A DNA stretch of 42,862 bases from Clostridiales bacterium (GCA_015056045.1 SVGZ01000017.1:1-42862); one strand, 5' to 3'. Shown: positions 33,329 through 41,176, counted from the stretch's first letter. Program-made: numbers and translations. The notes: generated from the sequence alone by a model not told the origin.

Positions 33329-33754
33329 TTATTCTCTTTCGGCAATGTATTTGCTGATTTCAGCCGTAACACCGCCAAGCAAACGTCCGATGGAAGAATC
33401 CGGTACACCGATGATGATATTGTTGCAATGATTGACCGGCAAAAGGATCTTTAAGCAATCTCTGCTGCCGACAGCCGCTGCCATTTTCGGCGTAATTTCC
33501 CCGAGAAGCGAATCGGCAATAACGATACCGACCGGCCCGATGATGATCTCTGCACTGCGCGAACAGACGATGACGGAATTTTCACCTGTTGCCGCCTGAT
33601 CTGCACCGGCTCTGAGCATGGCGGATGTTGCCGCTGAATTGGTTCCAACAGCGGTGATCTCTGCCGCCGGAAAATTTTGTTTGATGGTTTTGACGATCGC
33701 ACTGCCCATGCCGCCGCCTTGACCATCGATAACGAGTATCTGTAATGCCTTCAT
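33329..33754 (-). CDS. DUF3842 protein
   Basis: 141 residues. Rossmann-like start ILVIDGQGGGMGSAIVKTI with a glycine-rich loop, then TNSAATSAMLRAGAD, GPVGIVIADSLLGEITPKMA and a CNNIIIGVPD segment. These are the features of the Clostridial DUF3842 family, function unknown; the glycine loop suggests nucleotide or cofactor binding. AAAGGCAG before ATG 33754. Last gene of the dut-lrp-aminotransferase run, separated by the tandem repeat. Confidence 0.88.
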   Translation of the reverse strand: MKALQILVIDGQGGGMGSAIVKTIKQNFPAAEITAVGTNSAATSAMLRAGADQAATGENSVIVCSRSAEIIIGPVGIVIADSLLGEITPKMAAAVGSRDCLKILLPVNHCNNIIIGVPDSSIGRLLGGVTAEISKYIAERE

Positions 33755-33769
33755 ATACTGCCTTTCTTA

Positions 33770-33950
33770 TCTAATTTCCTCTGAAAATTCTCTGATACGC
33801 CGATAAACCTCACTTAGAAAAACGAATTCCCGAAATAAAATTCACTTAATTTCTTTGAGGAATTCTCTGATACGCTTATTAACTTTGCTTAATAAGATGA
33901 ATTTCCAAAATAATACTTATTTGATTTCTTCCAAGAACTCTCTTATTCTC
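33770..33950 (-). repeat. Degenerate 75-bp tandem repeat copying the aminotransferase 3' end
   Basis: TTCTCTGATACGC at 33788-33800 recurs at 33863-33875, and the related gene end recurs at 33938-33950, a constant 75-bp step. On the minus strand the copies read RIREFLKEIK-stop (copy 2) and RRIREFSEEIR-stop (copy 3), matching the true protein end RIREFLEEIK-stop. The segments between also align in frame (LFWKFILLSKVN versus LFREFVFLSEVY). Confidence 0.9.
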
Positions 33951-35083
33951 TTCAAAGCTTCGGTAATGTTTTCAACGGAAGCCGCATAGGAACAGCGGAT
34001 GAAGCCCTCGCCTACACTGCCGAATGCGCTGCCGTCTACGCAGGCAACCTTTTTCGACATGAGCAGCTTAGTGCAGAATTCATCGGAAGTCATGCCCGTC
34101 GACTGAATGCTCGGGAAGACATAGAACGCACCTTTCGGCTCGAAGCAGGATAATCCCATTTCGTTGAAACCTTCATAAATAAGGATTCGCCTGCGGTTAT
34201 AACTATGGCGCATTTCACGGATCTGCATATAGCCGCTTTCCATTTCTGTTTTCAGGGCTTCAAGGCCGGCATACTGTGCCATGATCGGCGCACAAAGCAT
34301 CGTGTACTGGTGGATCTTTACCATAGCATCGAGAATTTCCTTCGGCGCACAGGCATAACCGAGCCTCCAGCCGGTCATAGCGAGCGATTTGGAAAAACCG
34401 CTGATAAGAATTGTTCGCTCTTCAAGGCCTTTTGCCACGGAAGCATGGCGAACCGTTCCATAGGTCAGCTCTGCATAGATCTCGTCTGCAATGATGAGAA
34501 GATCGTGTTTTTCGATAACGGGAATAATGCGGTCAAGCTGTTCGCGGGTCATGATCGCGCCTGTCGGATTATTCGGATAAGGCAAAACGATCGCCTTTGT
34601 CTTTTTCGTGACGGCAGCTTCGATCGCTTTGGGCTGCAGAACGAAATTATCCTCCGCACAGGTCACGACAGGAACAGGCACACCATAGGCAAGGCGAACA
34701 CCCGGCATATAGGAAACATAAGACGGTGCAGGTACCAAAACCTCGTCGCCGGGTTCCAATACAGCGCGGAAAACAAGGTCCAAACCTTCGCTTGCGCCAA
34801 CGGTGATCAGCGTATCATCTGCGGAATAGTTCACGCCGAAACGCTCTTTTAAGTAAACGGAGATCAGCTCTCTGAGTTCAGGCAGACCTTTGTTGGAAGT
34901 GTAATGCGTTCTGCCGCGTTCGATCGAAGAAATTGCCGCTTCGCGGATGTTCCAGGGTGTGATAAAATCGGGTTCGCCGACGCCAAGGGAAATAACACCC
35001 TTCATCTCGTTTGCGACATCAAAAAGCTTGCGGATACCCGAAGGCGGTATCTCGCGGACATTTTTACTGACTCTGCTCTCCAT
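33917..35083 (-). CDS. Class I/II aminotransferase
   Basis: 388 residues from ATG 35083, which overlaps the lrp stop as TGATG. Fold type I PLP enzyme: SLGVGEPDFITP (38-49 region), YTSNKGLPELR, PYPNNPTGAIM, ADEIYAEL, and Schiff-base Lys232 in SGFSKSLAMTGWRLGY. It resembles the AspC/aromatic-type aminotransferases that are paired with an Lrp regulator in Clostridia. Amino donor unknown. The 3' end is duplicated downstream. Confidence 0.92.
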   Translation of the reverse strand: MESRVSKNVREIPPSGIRKLFDVANEMKGVISLGVGEPDFITPWNIREAAISSIERGRTHYTSNKGLPELRELISVYLKERFGVNYSADDTLITVGASEGLDLVFRAVLEPGDEVLVPAPSYVSYMPGVRLAYGVPVPVVTCAEDNFVLQPKAIEAAVTKKTKAIVLPYPNNPTGAIMTREQLDRIIPVIEKHDLLIIADEIYAELTYGTVRHASVAKGLEERTILISGFSKSLAMTGWRLGYACAPKEILDAMVKIHQYTMLCAPIMAQYAGLEALKTEMESGYMQIREMRHSYNRRRILIYEGFNEMGLSCFEPKGAFYVFPSIQSTGMTSDEFCTKLLMSKKVACVDGSAFGSVGEGFIRCSYAASVENITEALKRIREFLEEIK

Positions 35084-35571
35084 CACGGCATGATCACCAT
35101 TCTTTCTTCTTTTTCAATATCGGTCAGAATGACGCCGTTGTCTTTATATTTACGCATAATGAAAAGCGTAACGGTGGAAGAAATGCCATCCATGACGGCG
35201 AGTTTTTCCCAGACGAATGTGGAAATATCTTTCATCGTCGGTGCTTCGACCATGACGTTCAGGTCGTATGCGCCGGATACGAGGTAGACGGATTTGACCT
35301 GCGGGAATTTGCTGACACGGCGTGCAATATCATTATAGCCAAAATCTCTCTGCGGATGTACTTTCAGCTCGATCATTGCCTGCGCATAGGCATTATCGAC
35401 TTTTTCATCGTTGATCGCAGCCAGATATTTGATGATGACACCGCCATCTTCAAGCTCTTTGATCGCTTTTTCAACTTCCGCTTCCGATGCACCGGTCATG
35501 CCGGCGATGGTTTTATAGCTGAGTCTTGCATCCTGTTTTAATATTTCGATGATCTCTTTTTTTAAGGTCAT
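35083..35571 (-). CDS. Lrp/AsnC family transcriptional regulator
   Basis: 162 residues. N-terminal winged HTH (MTLKKEIIEILKQDARLSYKTIAGMTGASEAEVEKAIKELEDGGVI) and C-terminal RAM/ActR-like ligand domain (MIELKVHPQRDFGYNDIARRVSKFP, VYLVSGAYDLNVMVEAP). Senses amino acids and likely controls the aminotransferase with which it is coupled. A good ribosome site (GGAGGC) precedes ATG 35571, 21 bp after dut. Confidence 0.93.
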   Translation of the reverse strand: MTLKKEIIEILKQDARLSYKTIAGMTGASEAEVEKAIKELEDGGVIIKYLAAINDEKVDNAYAQAMIELKVHPQRDFGYNDIARRVSKFPQVKSVYLVSGAYDLNVMVEAPTMKDISTFVWEKLAVMDGISSTVTLFIMRKYKDNGVILTDIEKEERMVIMP

Positions 35572-35592
35572 AATAGCCTCCGATTTTCAGAT

Positions 35593-36033
35593 TTATAATT
35601 TGCCCGTTGAACCAAAGCCCGAAAGTCCTCTTTCCGTTTCAGAAAGTGAATCGGCTTCGACAAATTCAACTTCAAGAAAGGGCATGATCACAAGCTGTGC
35701 AATGCGTTCGCCCACTTCGATCTTTCGCGGTTCTGCGGAATCGTTGTGCATGGGAATAAAGATTTCCCCGCGATAATCCGCATCGATCACGCCGACACAA
35801 TTGGCCGGGCGAAGGCTCATTTTGGAAGCCAAGCCGCTTCTTGCAAAAACAGCGCCGAAATACCCTTCGGGGATCGCCATCCCGATGCCTGTACCGACCT
35901 TGATCGCCGTATGCGGCGGAATGATCAGCGCTTCCTCAAGATTGGCATAAAGGTCATAACCTGCCGCCATTTTTGAGCCCCTTTTGGGCATTTGCGCTTT
36001 TTCATCAAAACGCAGCATCTCGATTTTGATCAT
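35593..36033 (-). CDS. dut: dUTP diphosphatase (dUTPase)
   Basis: 146 residues from ATG 36033, preceded by GGAGG; a longer frame to 36060 has no site. Five dUTPase motifs in order: AAGYDLYA, ARSGLASK, NCVGVIDADYRGEI, ERIAQLVI, and the C-terminal P-loop-like GLSGFGSTG. It removes dUTP and supplies dUMP. First gene of the minus-strand run. Confidence 0.97.
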   Translation of the reverse strand: MIKIEMLRFDEKAQMPKRGSKMAAGYDLYANLEEALIIPPHTAIKVGTGIGMAIPEGYFGAVFARSGLASKMSLRPANCVGVIDADYRGEIFIPMHNDSAEPRKIEVGERIAQLVIMPFLEVEFVEADSLSETERGLSGFGSTGKL

Positions 36034-36048
36034 GGGAACCTCCAAACA

Positions 36049-36106
36049 ACACATTTGCAAATTTACTATAACACCAAAAATATAAATTGGTCAAACACAT
36101 TTGCAA
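36049..36106 (-). promoter_or_regulatory. dut promoter flanked by direct repeats
   Basis: Minus strand: TTGACC (36089-36094), 18-bp spacer, TATAGT (36065-36070). The 12-bp word ACACATTTGCAA occurs on the plus strand at 36049-36060 and again at 36095-36106, one copy at the start site and one against the -35 box, 46 bp apart. A partial third copy (ACATTTGC) follows. Confidence 0.7.
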
Positions 36107-36122
36107 CATTTGCGCCTTTTTC

Positions 36123-36151
36123 TTGACAATTTTCCCGTTTGATGATACCTT
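36123..36151 (+). promoter_or_regulatory. Promoter of the proS T-box transcript
   Basis: TTGACA (36123-36128), 17-bp spacer, TACCTT (36146-36151) with TGA upstream. The -10 is weak but has an extended-type TG. Confidence 0.6.
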
Positions 36152-36156
36152 ATTTG

Positions 36157-36433
36157 TATATGAATAAGAGGCTGTGAAAAGAATCAGTAAGGTATTTTCT
36201 TTTTCCAAGAGATAAGGCGGTTGCTGCGAGCCTTAAAAAAGATTTACCTGAACCCGTCTTTGAGCCATGCGCCAAAAATTCTTTTATAAGAAAAAAGCGT
36301 ATTCGGAAGCCCACCGTTACCGGGCAAGGCGTTTTACAGCGCCAAAAGTGCAGGTTTCCCTGAAAAAAGGTGGTACCGCGGACAAATTGCAAGTTCGCCC
36401 TTTAAGCAAAATTCGCTTGAAAGGGCTTTTTAT
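36157..36433 (+). promoter_or_regulatory. T-box riboswitch, proline (specifier CCC)
   Basis: The conserved T-box core AAGGTGGTACCGCGG lies at 36367-36381, followed by a terminator stem GCCCTTTAAGC / GCTTGAAAGGGC (36397-36407 with 36415-36426) and a T run. In Stem I, AGTA (36186-36189) and AGGTA/TACCT (36190-36194 with 36245-36249) form the specifier loop side and stem; GAA at 36250-36252 is followed by CCC (36253-36255), a proline codon. Uncharged tRNA-Pro should favour antitermination and raise proS expression. Confidence 0.92.
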
Positions 36434-36462
36434 TTATCAAAAAATCCTGAAAGGAAACGATT

Positions 36463-38196
36463 ATGAAACTCAGTAAACTCGTCGGAGACAGATTTAAAGA
36501 ACGTCCCTCGGATGCAGTCATTGACAGCCATGCGCTTATGCTGCGCGGCGGCTATATGAAATATGTGACCAACGGCATTTTCTCTCAGTATCCGCCGCTG
36601 AAACGCATCAGCAAAAAGATCGAAGATATTATCCGCCAGGAAATGGACGCCATCGACGGGCAGGAAGTCCTCTTCCCCGTTGTTATGTCCGCAGCGCTTT
36701 GGGAAGAATCCGGCCGTTATGAAAGCGTCGGCAAAGAGCTTATGCGCTTCTCCGACAGAAACGGCAGCCCGCTCGTTCTTGGCATGACGCATGAAGAAGC
36801 AGCGGTTCACCTCGTCCGCGAATATGGACAGAGCTACCAGAAATATCCTTTCATGATCTATCAGATCCAGACAAAATTCCGCGACGAAGCAAGACCCAGA
36901 GGCGGCCTTATCCGTGTACGCGAATTTACCATGAAGGATGCTTATTCTTTCCATACTTCTCAGGAAGATCTGGAACAGTACTATGATAAATGCTATAAGG
37001 CATATCAGCGCATTTTCGCACGTGCAGGCGTTCCCGAAGTCATCACAGTCAAGAGCGACTCCGGCATGATGGGCGGCAATGTTTCTCATGAATATATGCT
37101 CCTCACACCCATCGGCGAAGACTCCATCGCGATCTGCACAGAATGCGATTTCCGCGCCAATATGGAAGCAGCCGATACGATCGTCGAAAACGAGCAGACA
37201 GGCGTTTTAGCAGACCTCACAAAGGTTTTAACACCCGATCAGAAGACCATCGAAGAAGTCTGCAGCTTCCTTAACATGCCGATCGAAAAGGCTTGCAAGG
37301 CAGTCGTTTACCAGAAGAACATGACAGATGAATATGTTATCGTCTTCATCCGCGGCGACCTCGAAGTCAACGAAACAAAGCTCACAAACGCCCTCGGTGA
37401 AGATATTCACCCCGGTGAAGTTACCGAAGACTGCGGCATCGTTGCCGGTTTCATCGGTCCCAAAGGCTTACCCGAAAACGTTACCGTTCTTTTCGACCGC
37501 TCGCTCGAAACAGCAGAAAACCTCATCTGCGGCGCAAATGAAGAGAATTACCATATGACAGGCTTCAACATTGCCCGTGATTTCGGCAAAGTTTCCTTCA
37601 TCGATCTGGCAAAGATCCCCGAAGGCGGTATCTGCCCCGTTTGCGGCAAAAAGAGCATCACGATCTCCCGCGGCATCGAAGTCGGCAACATCTTCCAGCT
37701 TGGCACGAAGTATTCCAAGGCAATGGGCATGACCTATTATGACAGCGAAGGCAATTCGCAGTATCCGATCATGGGCTGCTACGGCATTGGCGTTGGCAGA
37801 CTTGCCGCTTCCGTCTGCGAAGCAAGACATGATGATTATGGTCCGATCTGGCCGATCACGATCGCACCTTGGGAAGTTCACCTCTGCTGTGTTCGTTCCG
37901 ACGATGCAGAAACAAAGGCAGCTGCCGATGAACTTTATGAAAGCCTCCTCCGCACAGGCACAGAAGTCATTTATGACGACCGCAACGTCCGTGCAGGCGC
38001 AATGTTCTCCGATGCAGACCTTTTAGGCGTTCCGGTTCGCGTTGTTGTCAGCCCCCGCAACCTCAAAGAAGGCATTGTTGAAATTGCGACAAGAGACAAG
38101 AAGATCCAGAAGAAGGTTGCTCTTGCCGATGCAAAGGCAGAAGTTCTGGCACTTGTTCAGCAGCTCAAAGACGAGATCAACAGCTACGAAATCTAA
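36463..38196 (+). CDS. proS: Prolyl-tRNA synthetase, bacterial type
   Basis: 577 residues, long bacterial type with the INS editing domain (about 225-390). Class II motifs are present: MLRGGYMKYVTNGIFSQYPPL, FRDEARPRGGLIRVREFTMKDAYSFH (motif 2), GIEVGNIFQLGTKYS and GCYGIGVGRL (motif 3), and a C-terminal anticodon domain starting APWEVHL. The T-box upstream reads a proline codon, confirming identity. AAAGGAAACG site before ATG 36463. No terminator is visible within the first 180 bp after the gene other than the hairpins described below. Confidence 0.97.
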   Translation: MKLSKLVGDRFKERPSDAVIDSHALMLRGGYMKYVTNGIFSQYPPLKRISKKIEDIIRQEMDAIDGQEVLFPVVMSAALWEESGRYESVGKELMRFSDRNGSPLVLGMTHEEAAVHLVREYGQSYQKYPFMIYQIQTKFRDEARPRGGLIRVREFTMKDAYSFHTSQEDLEQYYDKCYKAYQRIFARAGVPEVITVKSDSGMMGGNVSHEYMLLTPIGEDSIAICTECDFRANMEAADTIVENEQTGVLADLTKVLTPDQKTIEEVCSFLNMPIEKACKAVVYQKNMTDEYVIVFIRGDLEVNETKLTNALGEDIHPGEVTEDCGIVAGFIGPKGLPENVTVLFDRSLETAENLICGANEENYHMTGFNIARDFGKVSFIDLAKIPEGGICPVCGKKSITISRGIEVGNIFQLGTKYSKAMGMTYYDSEGNSQYPIMGCYGIGVGRLAASVCEARHDDYGPIWPITIAPWEVHLCCVRSDDAETKAAADELYESLLRTGTEVIYDDRNVRAGAMFSDADLLGVPVRVVVSPRNLKEGIVEIATRDKKIQKKVALADAKAEVLALVQQLKDEINSYEI

Positions 38197-38239
38197 GCAG
38201 CCGATATATAATTTGCCGTAGAAAGCAATAACGCGCGAC

Positions 38240-38296
38240 ATTTACCGCAGGTAAATTCGCCAAGTTTTCCGAAGGAAACACTTGCATTCTCAATGC
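38240..38296. repeat. Small palindromic hairpin array
   Basis: Three adjacent hairpins: ATTTACC-GCA-GGTAAAT (38240-38256), GTTTTCC-GAA-GGAAAC with a one-base bulge (38264-38279), and GCATT-CTC-AATGC (38284-38296). The preceding sequence CGCGACATTT resembles the CGCGATGTTT before the array at 6157, so both probably belong to one repeat family. The rest of the 38197-38425 gap is otherwise empty. Confidence 0.7.
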
Positions 38297-38380
38297 TAAA
38301 GATTGCTGCGAGATAAGGTATAGCCTGCAATAGCTATTCTGCTTTTGAGAGTTGCAGAATTTACGCAGCTTGTATTAAAA

Positions 38381-38410
38381 GATGATAGGTCATATCCTGT
38401 CATCTTTTTT
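38381..38410 (+). terminator. Terminator-like hairpin before the Nudix gene
   Basis: GATGATAGG / CCTGTCATC (38381-38389 with 38396-38404, one wobble), 6-nt loop, TTTTTT. It ends only 15 bp before the Nudix ATG, whose ribosome site AAAGGAG comes right after the T run. Confidence 0.88.
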
Positions 38411-38425
38411 ATCAAAGGAGCAAAC

Positions 38426-38878
38426 ATGGACCTGTTATTCAAAAATGACAATCAGATATGCAATATTCGCGCAGCAGGGATCCTGCTCTATAAAGATCAA
38501 ATTCTTCTGCAGGAAGATGGCGGTGAATATGCTCTTCCGGGCGGTCATGTCAAGTTTTTCGAAACAGCGGAAGAAGCCGTTCAGCGCGAATTTTCGGAAG
38601 AACTCGGCGTTACCGTCAAAACTGAACGACTTCTTTTTACCGAAGAAAGTTTTTGGGAATGGAACGGCAGAAAAACGCATACGATCTGTTTTTACTACCT
38701 GCTTTCGGTAAAAGACGGCTATTTTTCGGGCAAACGCACGCAGCTTGATAATGAACGGATTTCCCTTTCCTATCTACCGATCAAGGAATTGAAGAATATC
38801 ACGGTATATCCACGCTGGCTTGCCGAAAAACTGGAACATCCCGAAGAAACGCCTGTGCATATTGTTGCTTACGACTAA
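38426..38878 (+). CDS. Nudix hydrolase
   Basis: 150 residues from ATG 38426 (AAAGGAG upstream); an upstream in-frame ATG at 38345 would place the terminator hairpin inside the gene. A complete Nudix box GGHVKFFETAEEAVQREF continues with SEELGV at about residues 39-62, with all metal-binding glutamates. Resembles ADP-ribose/NTP-type Nudix enzymes. Substrate unknown. Ends at a terminator. Confidence 0.9.
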   Translation: MDLLFKNDNQICNIRAAGILLYKDQILLQEDGGEYALPGGHVKFFETAEEAVQREFSEELGVTVKTERLLFTEESFWEWNGRKTHTICFYYLLSVKDGYFSGKRTQLDNERISLSYLPIKELKNITVYPRWLAEKLEHPEETPVHIVAYD

Positions 38879-38882
38879 AAAG

Positions 38883-38905
38883 AACGCCTATCACGGCGTT
38901 TTTTC
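38883..38905 (+). terminator. Terminator after the Nudix gene
   Basis: AACGCC / GGCGTT (38883-38888 with 38895-38900), six-base loop, then TTTTC. It abuts the next promoter. Confidence 0.85.
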
Positions 38906-38934
38906 TTTACAATCCCCATAAAAACCTGTAAAAT
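38906..38934 (+). promoter_or_regulatory. Promoter of the esterase gene
   Basis: TTTACA (38906-38911), 17-bp spacer, TAAAAT (38929-38934), directly after the previous terminator. Confidence 0.7.
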
Positions 38935-38968
38935 GTTTGTATCCAAACAAATTTCACAAGGAGAAATC

Positions 38969-39820
38969 ATGAAAAAGTCTCTTCATATCGATATTGCACA
39001 GCCGACCATCATGGCATTGACAGAGATCACCTATAAATACATCCCCTATTGGAACGGGTTTCATCCGCTGAAAATGAGCCTGCTTTTGCCCAAAGAACGC
39101 AAAGGTTTAAGCCCCAGACCACTGCTCATCTGGGTTTGCGGCGGCGGTTTTGAAAGCATGGATAAAGATGTCTGGCTGCCTGAACTCGTTTTTTATGCAA
39201 GAGCCGGCTATATCGTCGCTTCGATCGAATACAGAACGCATAATCTGGCGACTTTCCCCGGGCTTTTGGAAGATGCCAAAGCGGCTGTCCGCTTCCTTCG
39301 TGCACACGCCGAAGATTTCCTCATCGATCCTGAAAGAATTGCAATGGCAGGCGAATCTGCAGGCGGATACCTCACGACAATGGCAGGCGTTACGGGCAAT
39401 ACGCGCGAATTTGATGTCGGCGAAAACCTTGATCAATCGAGCGAGCTGCAGGCTGTCGTCAATATTTACGGCAGAAGCGATATGATCCGCGGCTGGTATG
39501 AAAAAAATAATCAGGGAAGGATCCGCAACGGCACAGAGCTTCTTTTGGGCGGTAAACCCGATGGTATTCCCGAAGTTTACGAAAAGGCTTCCGCTTCGCA
39601 TTATATCCGGTCGGATATGCCGCCTTTCCTCCTCCTGCACGGAACAGGCGACAGGATGGTTCCGATCGAACAGAACGATCTTTTCTATGAACAGATGACT
39701 GCTGCGGGAAACGAAGTCGAATATTACACGGTTGAAGGCGCAGGGCACGGTGCAGAAGAATTCTATCAGACCGAGATCAAAAATCTCGTTCTTGCCTTCC
39801 TCGATAAACATCTGAAATAA
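38969..39820 (+). CDS. Alpha/beta hydrolase, acetyl-esterase-like
   Basis: 283 residues from ATG 38969 (AAGGAG upstream); a longer frame from 38933 includes the promoter and is rejected. Nucleophile elbow GESAGGYL with Ser130, an oxyanion region VCGGGF in place of the usual HGGG, an acid in HGTGDRMV and His in GAGHGAEEF, so the triad is complete. The class is near bacterial hormone-sensitive-lipase/carbohydrate esterases. No signal peptide, so cytoplasmic. Could deacetylate imported sugars; this is inference. Confidence 0.85.
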   Translation: MKKSLHIDIAQPTIMALTEITYKYIPYWNGFHPLKMSLLLPKERKGLSPRPLLIWVCGGGFESMDKDVWLPELVFYARAGYIVASIEYRTHNLATFPGLLEDAKAAVRFLRAHAEDFLIDPERIAMAGESAGGYLTTMAGVTGNTREFDVGENLDQSSELQAVVNIYGRSDMIRGWYEKNNQGRIRNGTELLLGGKPDGIPEVYEKASASHYIRSDMPPFLLLHGTGDRMVPIEQNDLFYEQMTAAGNEVEYYTVEGAGHGAEEFYQTEIKNLVLAFLDKHLK

Positions 39821-39823
39821 TAA

Positions 39824-39861
39824 AAAGTGCGCATGGGTGTGAGGCTATCCATGCGCTTTTT
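39824..39861. terminator. Bidirectional terminator, esterase / damage module
   Basis: Perfect 8-bp stem GCGCATGG / CCATGCGC (39829-39836 with 39849-39856). T residues follow on the plus strand (TTTTT), and the minus strand has CTTTTTA. Confidence 0.9.
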
Positions 39862-39869
39862 CGTGTATT

Positions 39870-40136
39870 TTATGCTGCGGTAATGAACCATTTACCGAGC
39901 GTTCTTCCTGTTCTCTCTGCACTTCGCTCAAAAAAGAGATAGCGCAGCTGTCCGCCGATGCGGATAGTATAGCGATCGCCCTGACCGCCGGCTTTTAATG
40001 AAGCAGCCTGCCTGACATCCAGTATGCGGTCGATTGAAAAATGTCTGCCATCATGCCAGACGATCTCTTTCGGAATGACGTTTCCGCCCGTATCAAAACG
40101 GACGATGACCTCTACATAAAGCTTTTCATTCGGCAA
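39870..40136 (-). CDS. Small beta-rich protein of the damage module, TTG start
   Basis: 88 residues. Start is TTG at 40136: AGGAGG lies 8 bp upstream and no in-frame ATG precedes the homologous-looking part. The protein reads VEVIVRFDTGGNVIPKEIVWHDGRHFSIDRILDVRQ and ends GGQLRYLFFER... GKWFI, a beta-barrel-like pattern reminiscent of DUF6504, which is found beside ImuB/DinB-type polymerases. That match is tentative. 19 bp after the ImmA/IrrE gene, in one operon. Role unknown; an accessory to translesion synthesis is inference. Confidence 0.7.
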   Translation of the reverse strand: MPNEKLYVEVIVRFDTGGNVIPKEIVWHDGRHFSIDRILDVRQAASLKAGGQGDRYTIRIGGQLRYLFFERSAERTGRTLGKWFITAA

Positions 40137-40155
40137 AAAGACCGCCTCCTTACTA

Positions 40156-40677
40156 TCAGAATTTCCTTAAAAAATCGCCTCGTGCCATCATCGGTGCAGC
40201 GGGTGCGATCCCTCTTTTTTCCATGGCACGCCACTTAAAATCGAGCAGTTCCATCGGCACACCAAGACTTGCCGCAGCGGATGAAAGCGGTATTCCCGCC
40301 ATCATGGTTTCCAGAACATCGCTGTCTGCAAGCAGATATTCCGCTGCAAAGAGGTTCGCTTCATATTCAAATCTGGAGGTATCATCAAAAAGTGCGACAT
40401 CGTGCAATGCCATCATTTCCGGATAATCGCGATGCAGGACGGCATGCCCAAGTTCATGGCAGATGATGATCTGCTGCAGCTCATGGGAAAGCTCACTGTT
40501 GACGGTAATATAGGGAATGCGGTTCAGGCAGATAAAAAAGCCCTTACACGCACCCGAAAAAGCACCCATCGCCTTTTTCAAAACATGAATTCCCAAAGCA
40601 GAGGCCAGTTCTTCCGGCGAAAAACCCGGATATTTCTTTTTTAAACGAAGGACCTCCGCAGCTATTCGGTCTTTCAT
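40156..40677 (-). CDS. ImmA/IrrE-type zinc metallopeptidase
   Basis: 173 residues. Zinc motif HELGH at 74-78, third ligand region EYEANLFAAEYLL with Glu106, and the family spacing ELQQIIICHELGHAVLH. Relatives: ImmA of ICEBs1, which cleaves the repressor ImmR, and IrrE of Deinococcus, which cleaves DdrO after DNA damage. The gene overlaps the XRE gene by ATGA (40674-40677), the standard repressor-protease arrangement. Predicted substrate: the XRE protein next to it. Confidence 0.92.
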   Translation of the reverse strand: MKDRIAAEVLRLKKKYPGFSPEELASALGIHVLKKAMGAFSGACKGFFICLNRIPYITVNSELSHELQQIIICHELGHAVLHRDYPEMMALHDVALFDDTSRFEYEANLFAAEYLLADSDVLETMMAGIPLSSAAASLGVPMELLDFKWRAMEKRGIAPAAPMMARGDFLRKF

Positions 40678-41114
40678 CGGTCGCTCTTTCTTTTCCTTCC
40701 GAATTTTTCTTTGGCATCGACCTTGCTCTGTGCATAGACTTCGACAAGCGCCTGAAAGAAAGCATCCTTACCGGCTTCATCGATCGAACCGCCTGCAAAA
40801 AGCGCAGAAGCCTGACCCAAAAGATTTTCCACTTCGGATGCAGCGTGATCGCCGTATTTTTCGCGGACATCCTCGATATACGGGGAACGATCCTGCCCAT
40901 AGCTCGGGTCTTCGATCTCGGGATTAGTCAAATATTCCTTAGAAACGCCGAGCGCACGAGGCATCAGGTTTAAAACACCGCTCCTCGGCTTTGTGCTTGT
41001 GGTTTCATATGCGACAACGGCTCTTCTCGAAACGCCGATCAATTTTCCGAATTCTTCCTGGCTGAGCCCTGCTTCTTCTCTTGCACGGCGCACCTTTTCC
41101 GCAAAGCTTTTCAT
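40674..41114 (-). CDS. XRE-family transcriptional repressor
   Basis: 146 residues from ATG 41114 with AAAGGAG upstream. Residues about 3-62 form a Cro/CI-type HTH: SFAEKVRRAREEAGLSQEEFGKLIGVSRRAVVAYETTSTKP. The C-terminal part (85-146) is acidic and then basic, unrelated to LexA or CI peptidase domains, so inactivation must come from an external protease. Its promoter and the polymerase promoter carry the same 10-bp word, so autoregulation and control of the polymerase gene are likely. Confidence 0.93.
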   Translation of the reverse strand: MKSFAEKVRRAREEAGLSQEEFGKLIGVSRRAVVAYETTSTKPRSGVLNLMPRALGVSKEYLTNPEIEDPSYGQDRSPYIEDVREKYGDHAASEVENLLGQASALFAGGSIDEAGKDAFFQALVEVYAQSKVDAKEKFGRKRKSDR

Positions 41115-41132
41115 CAAAAACTCCTTTCAATA

Positions 41133-41176
41133 TGAGAAGTTACTTATATTATAAGCTGCATAACTTCTCAAGTCAA
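41133..41176 (-). promoter_or_regulatory. XRE promoter with inverted operator pair
   Basis: Minus strand: TTGACT (41171-41176), 17-bp spacer, perfect TATAAT (41148-41153). TGAGAAGTTA (plus strand 41133-41142) and its inverse TAACTTCTCA (41161-41170) flank the -10: one lies in the spacer, the other at the start site. Confidence 0.88.
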
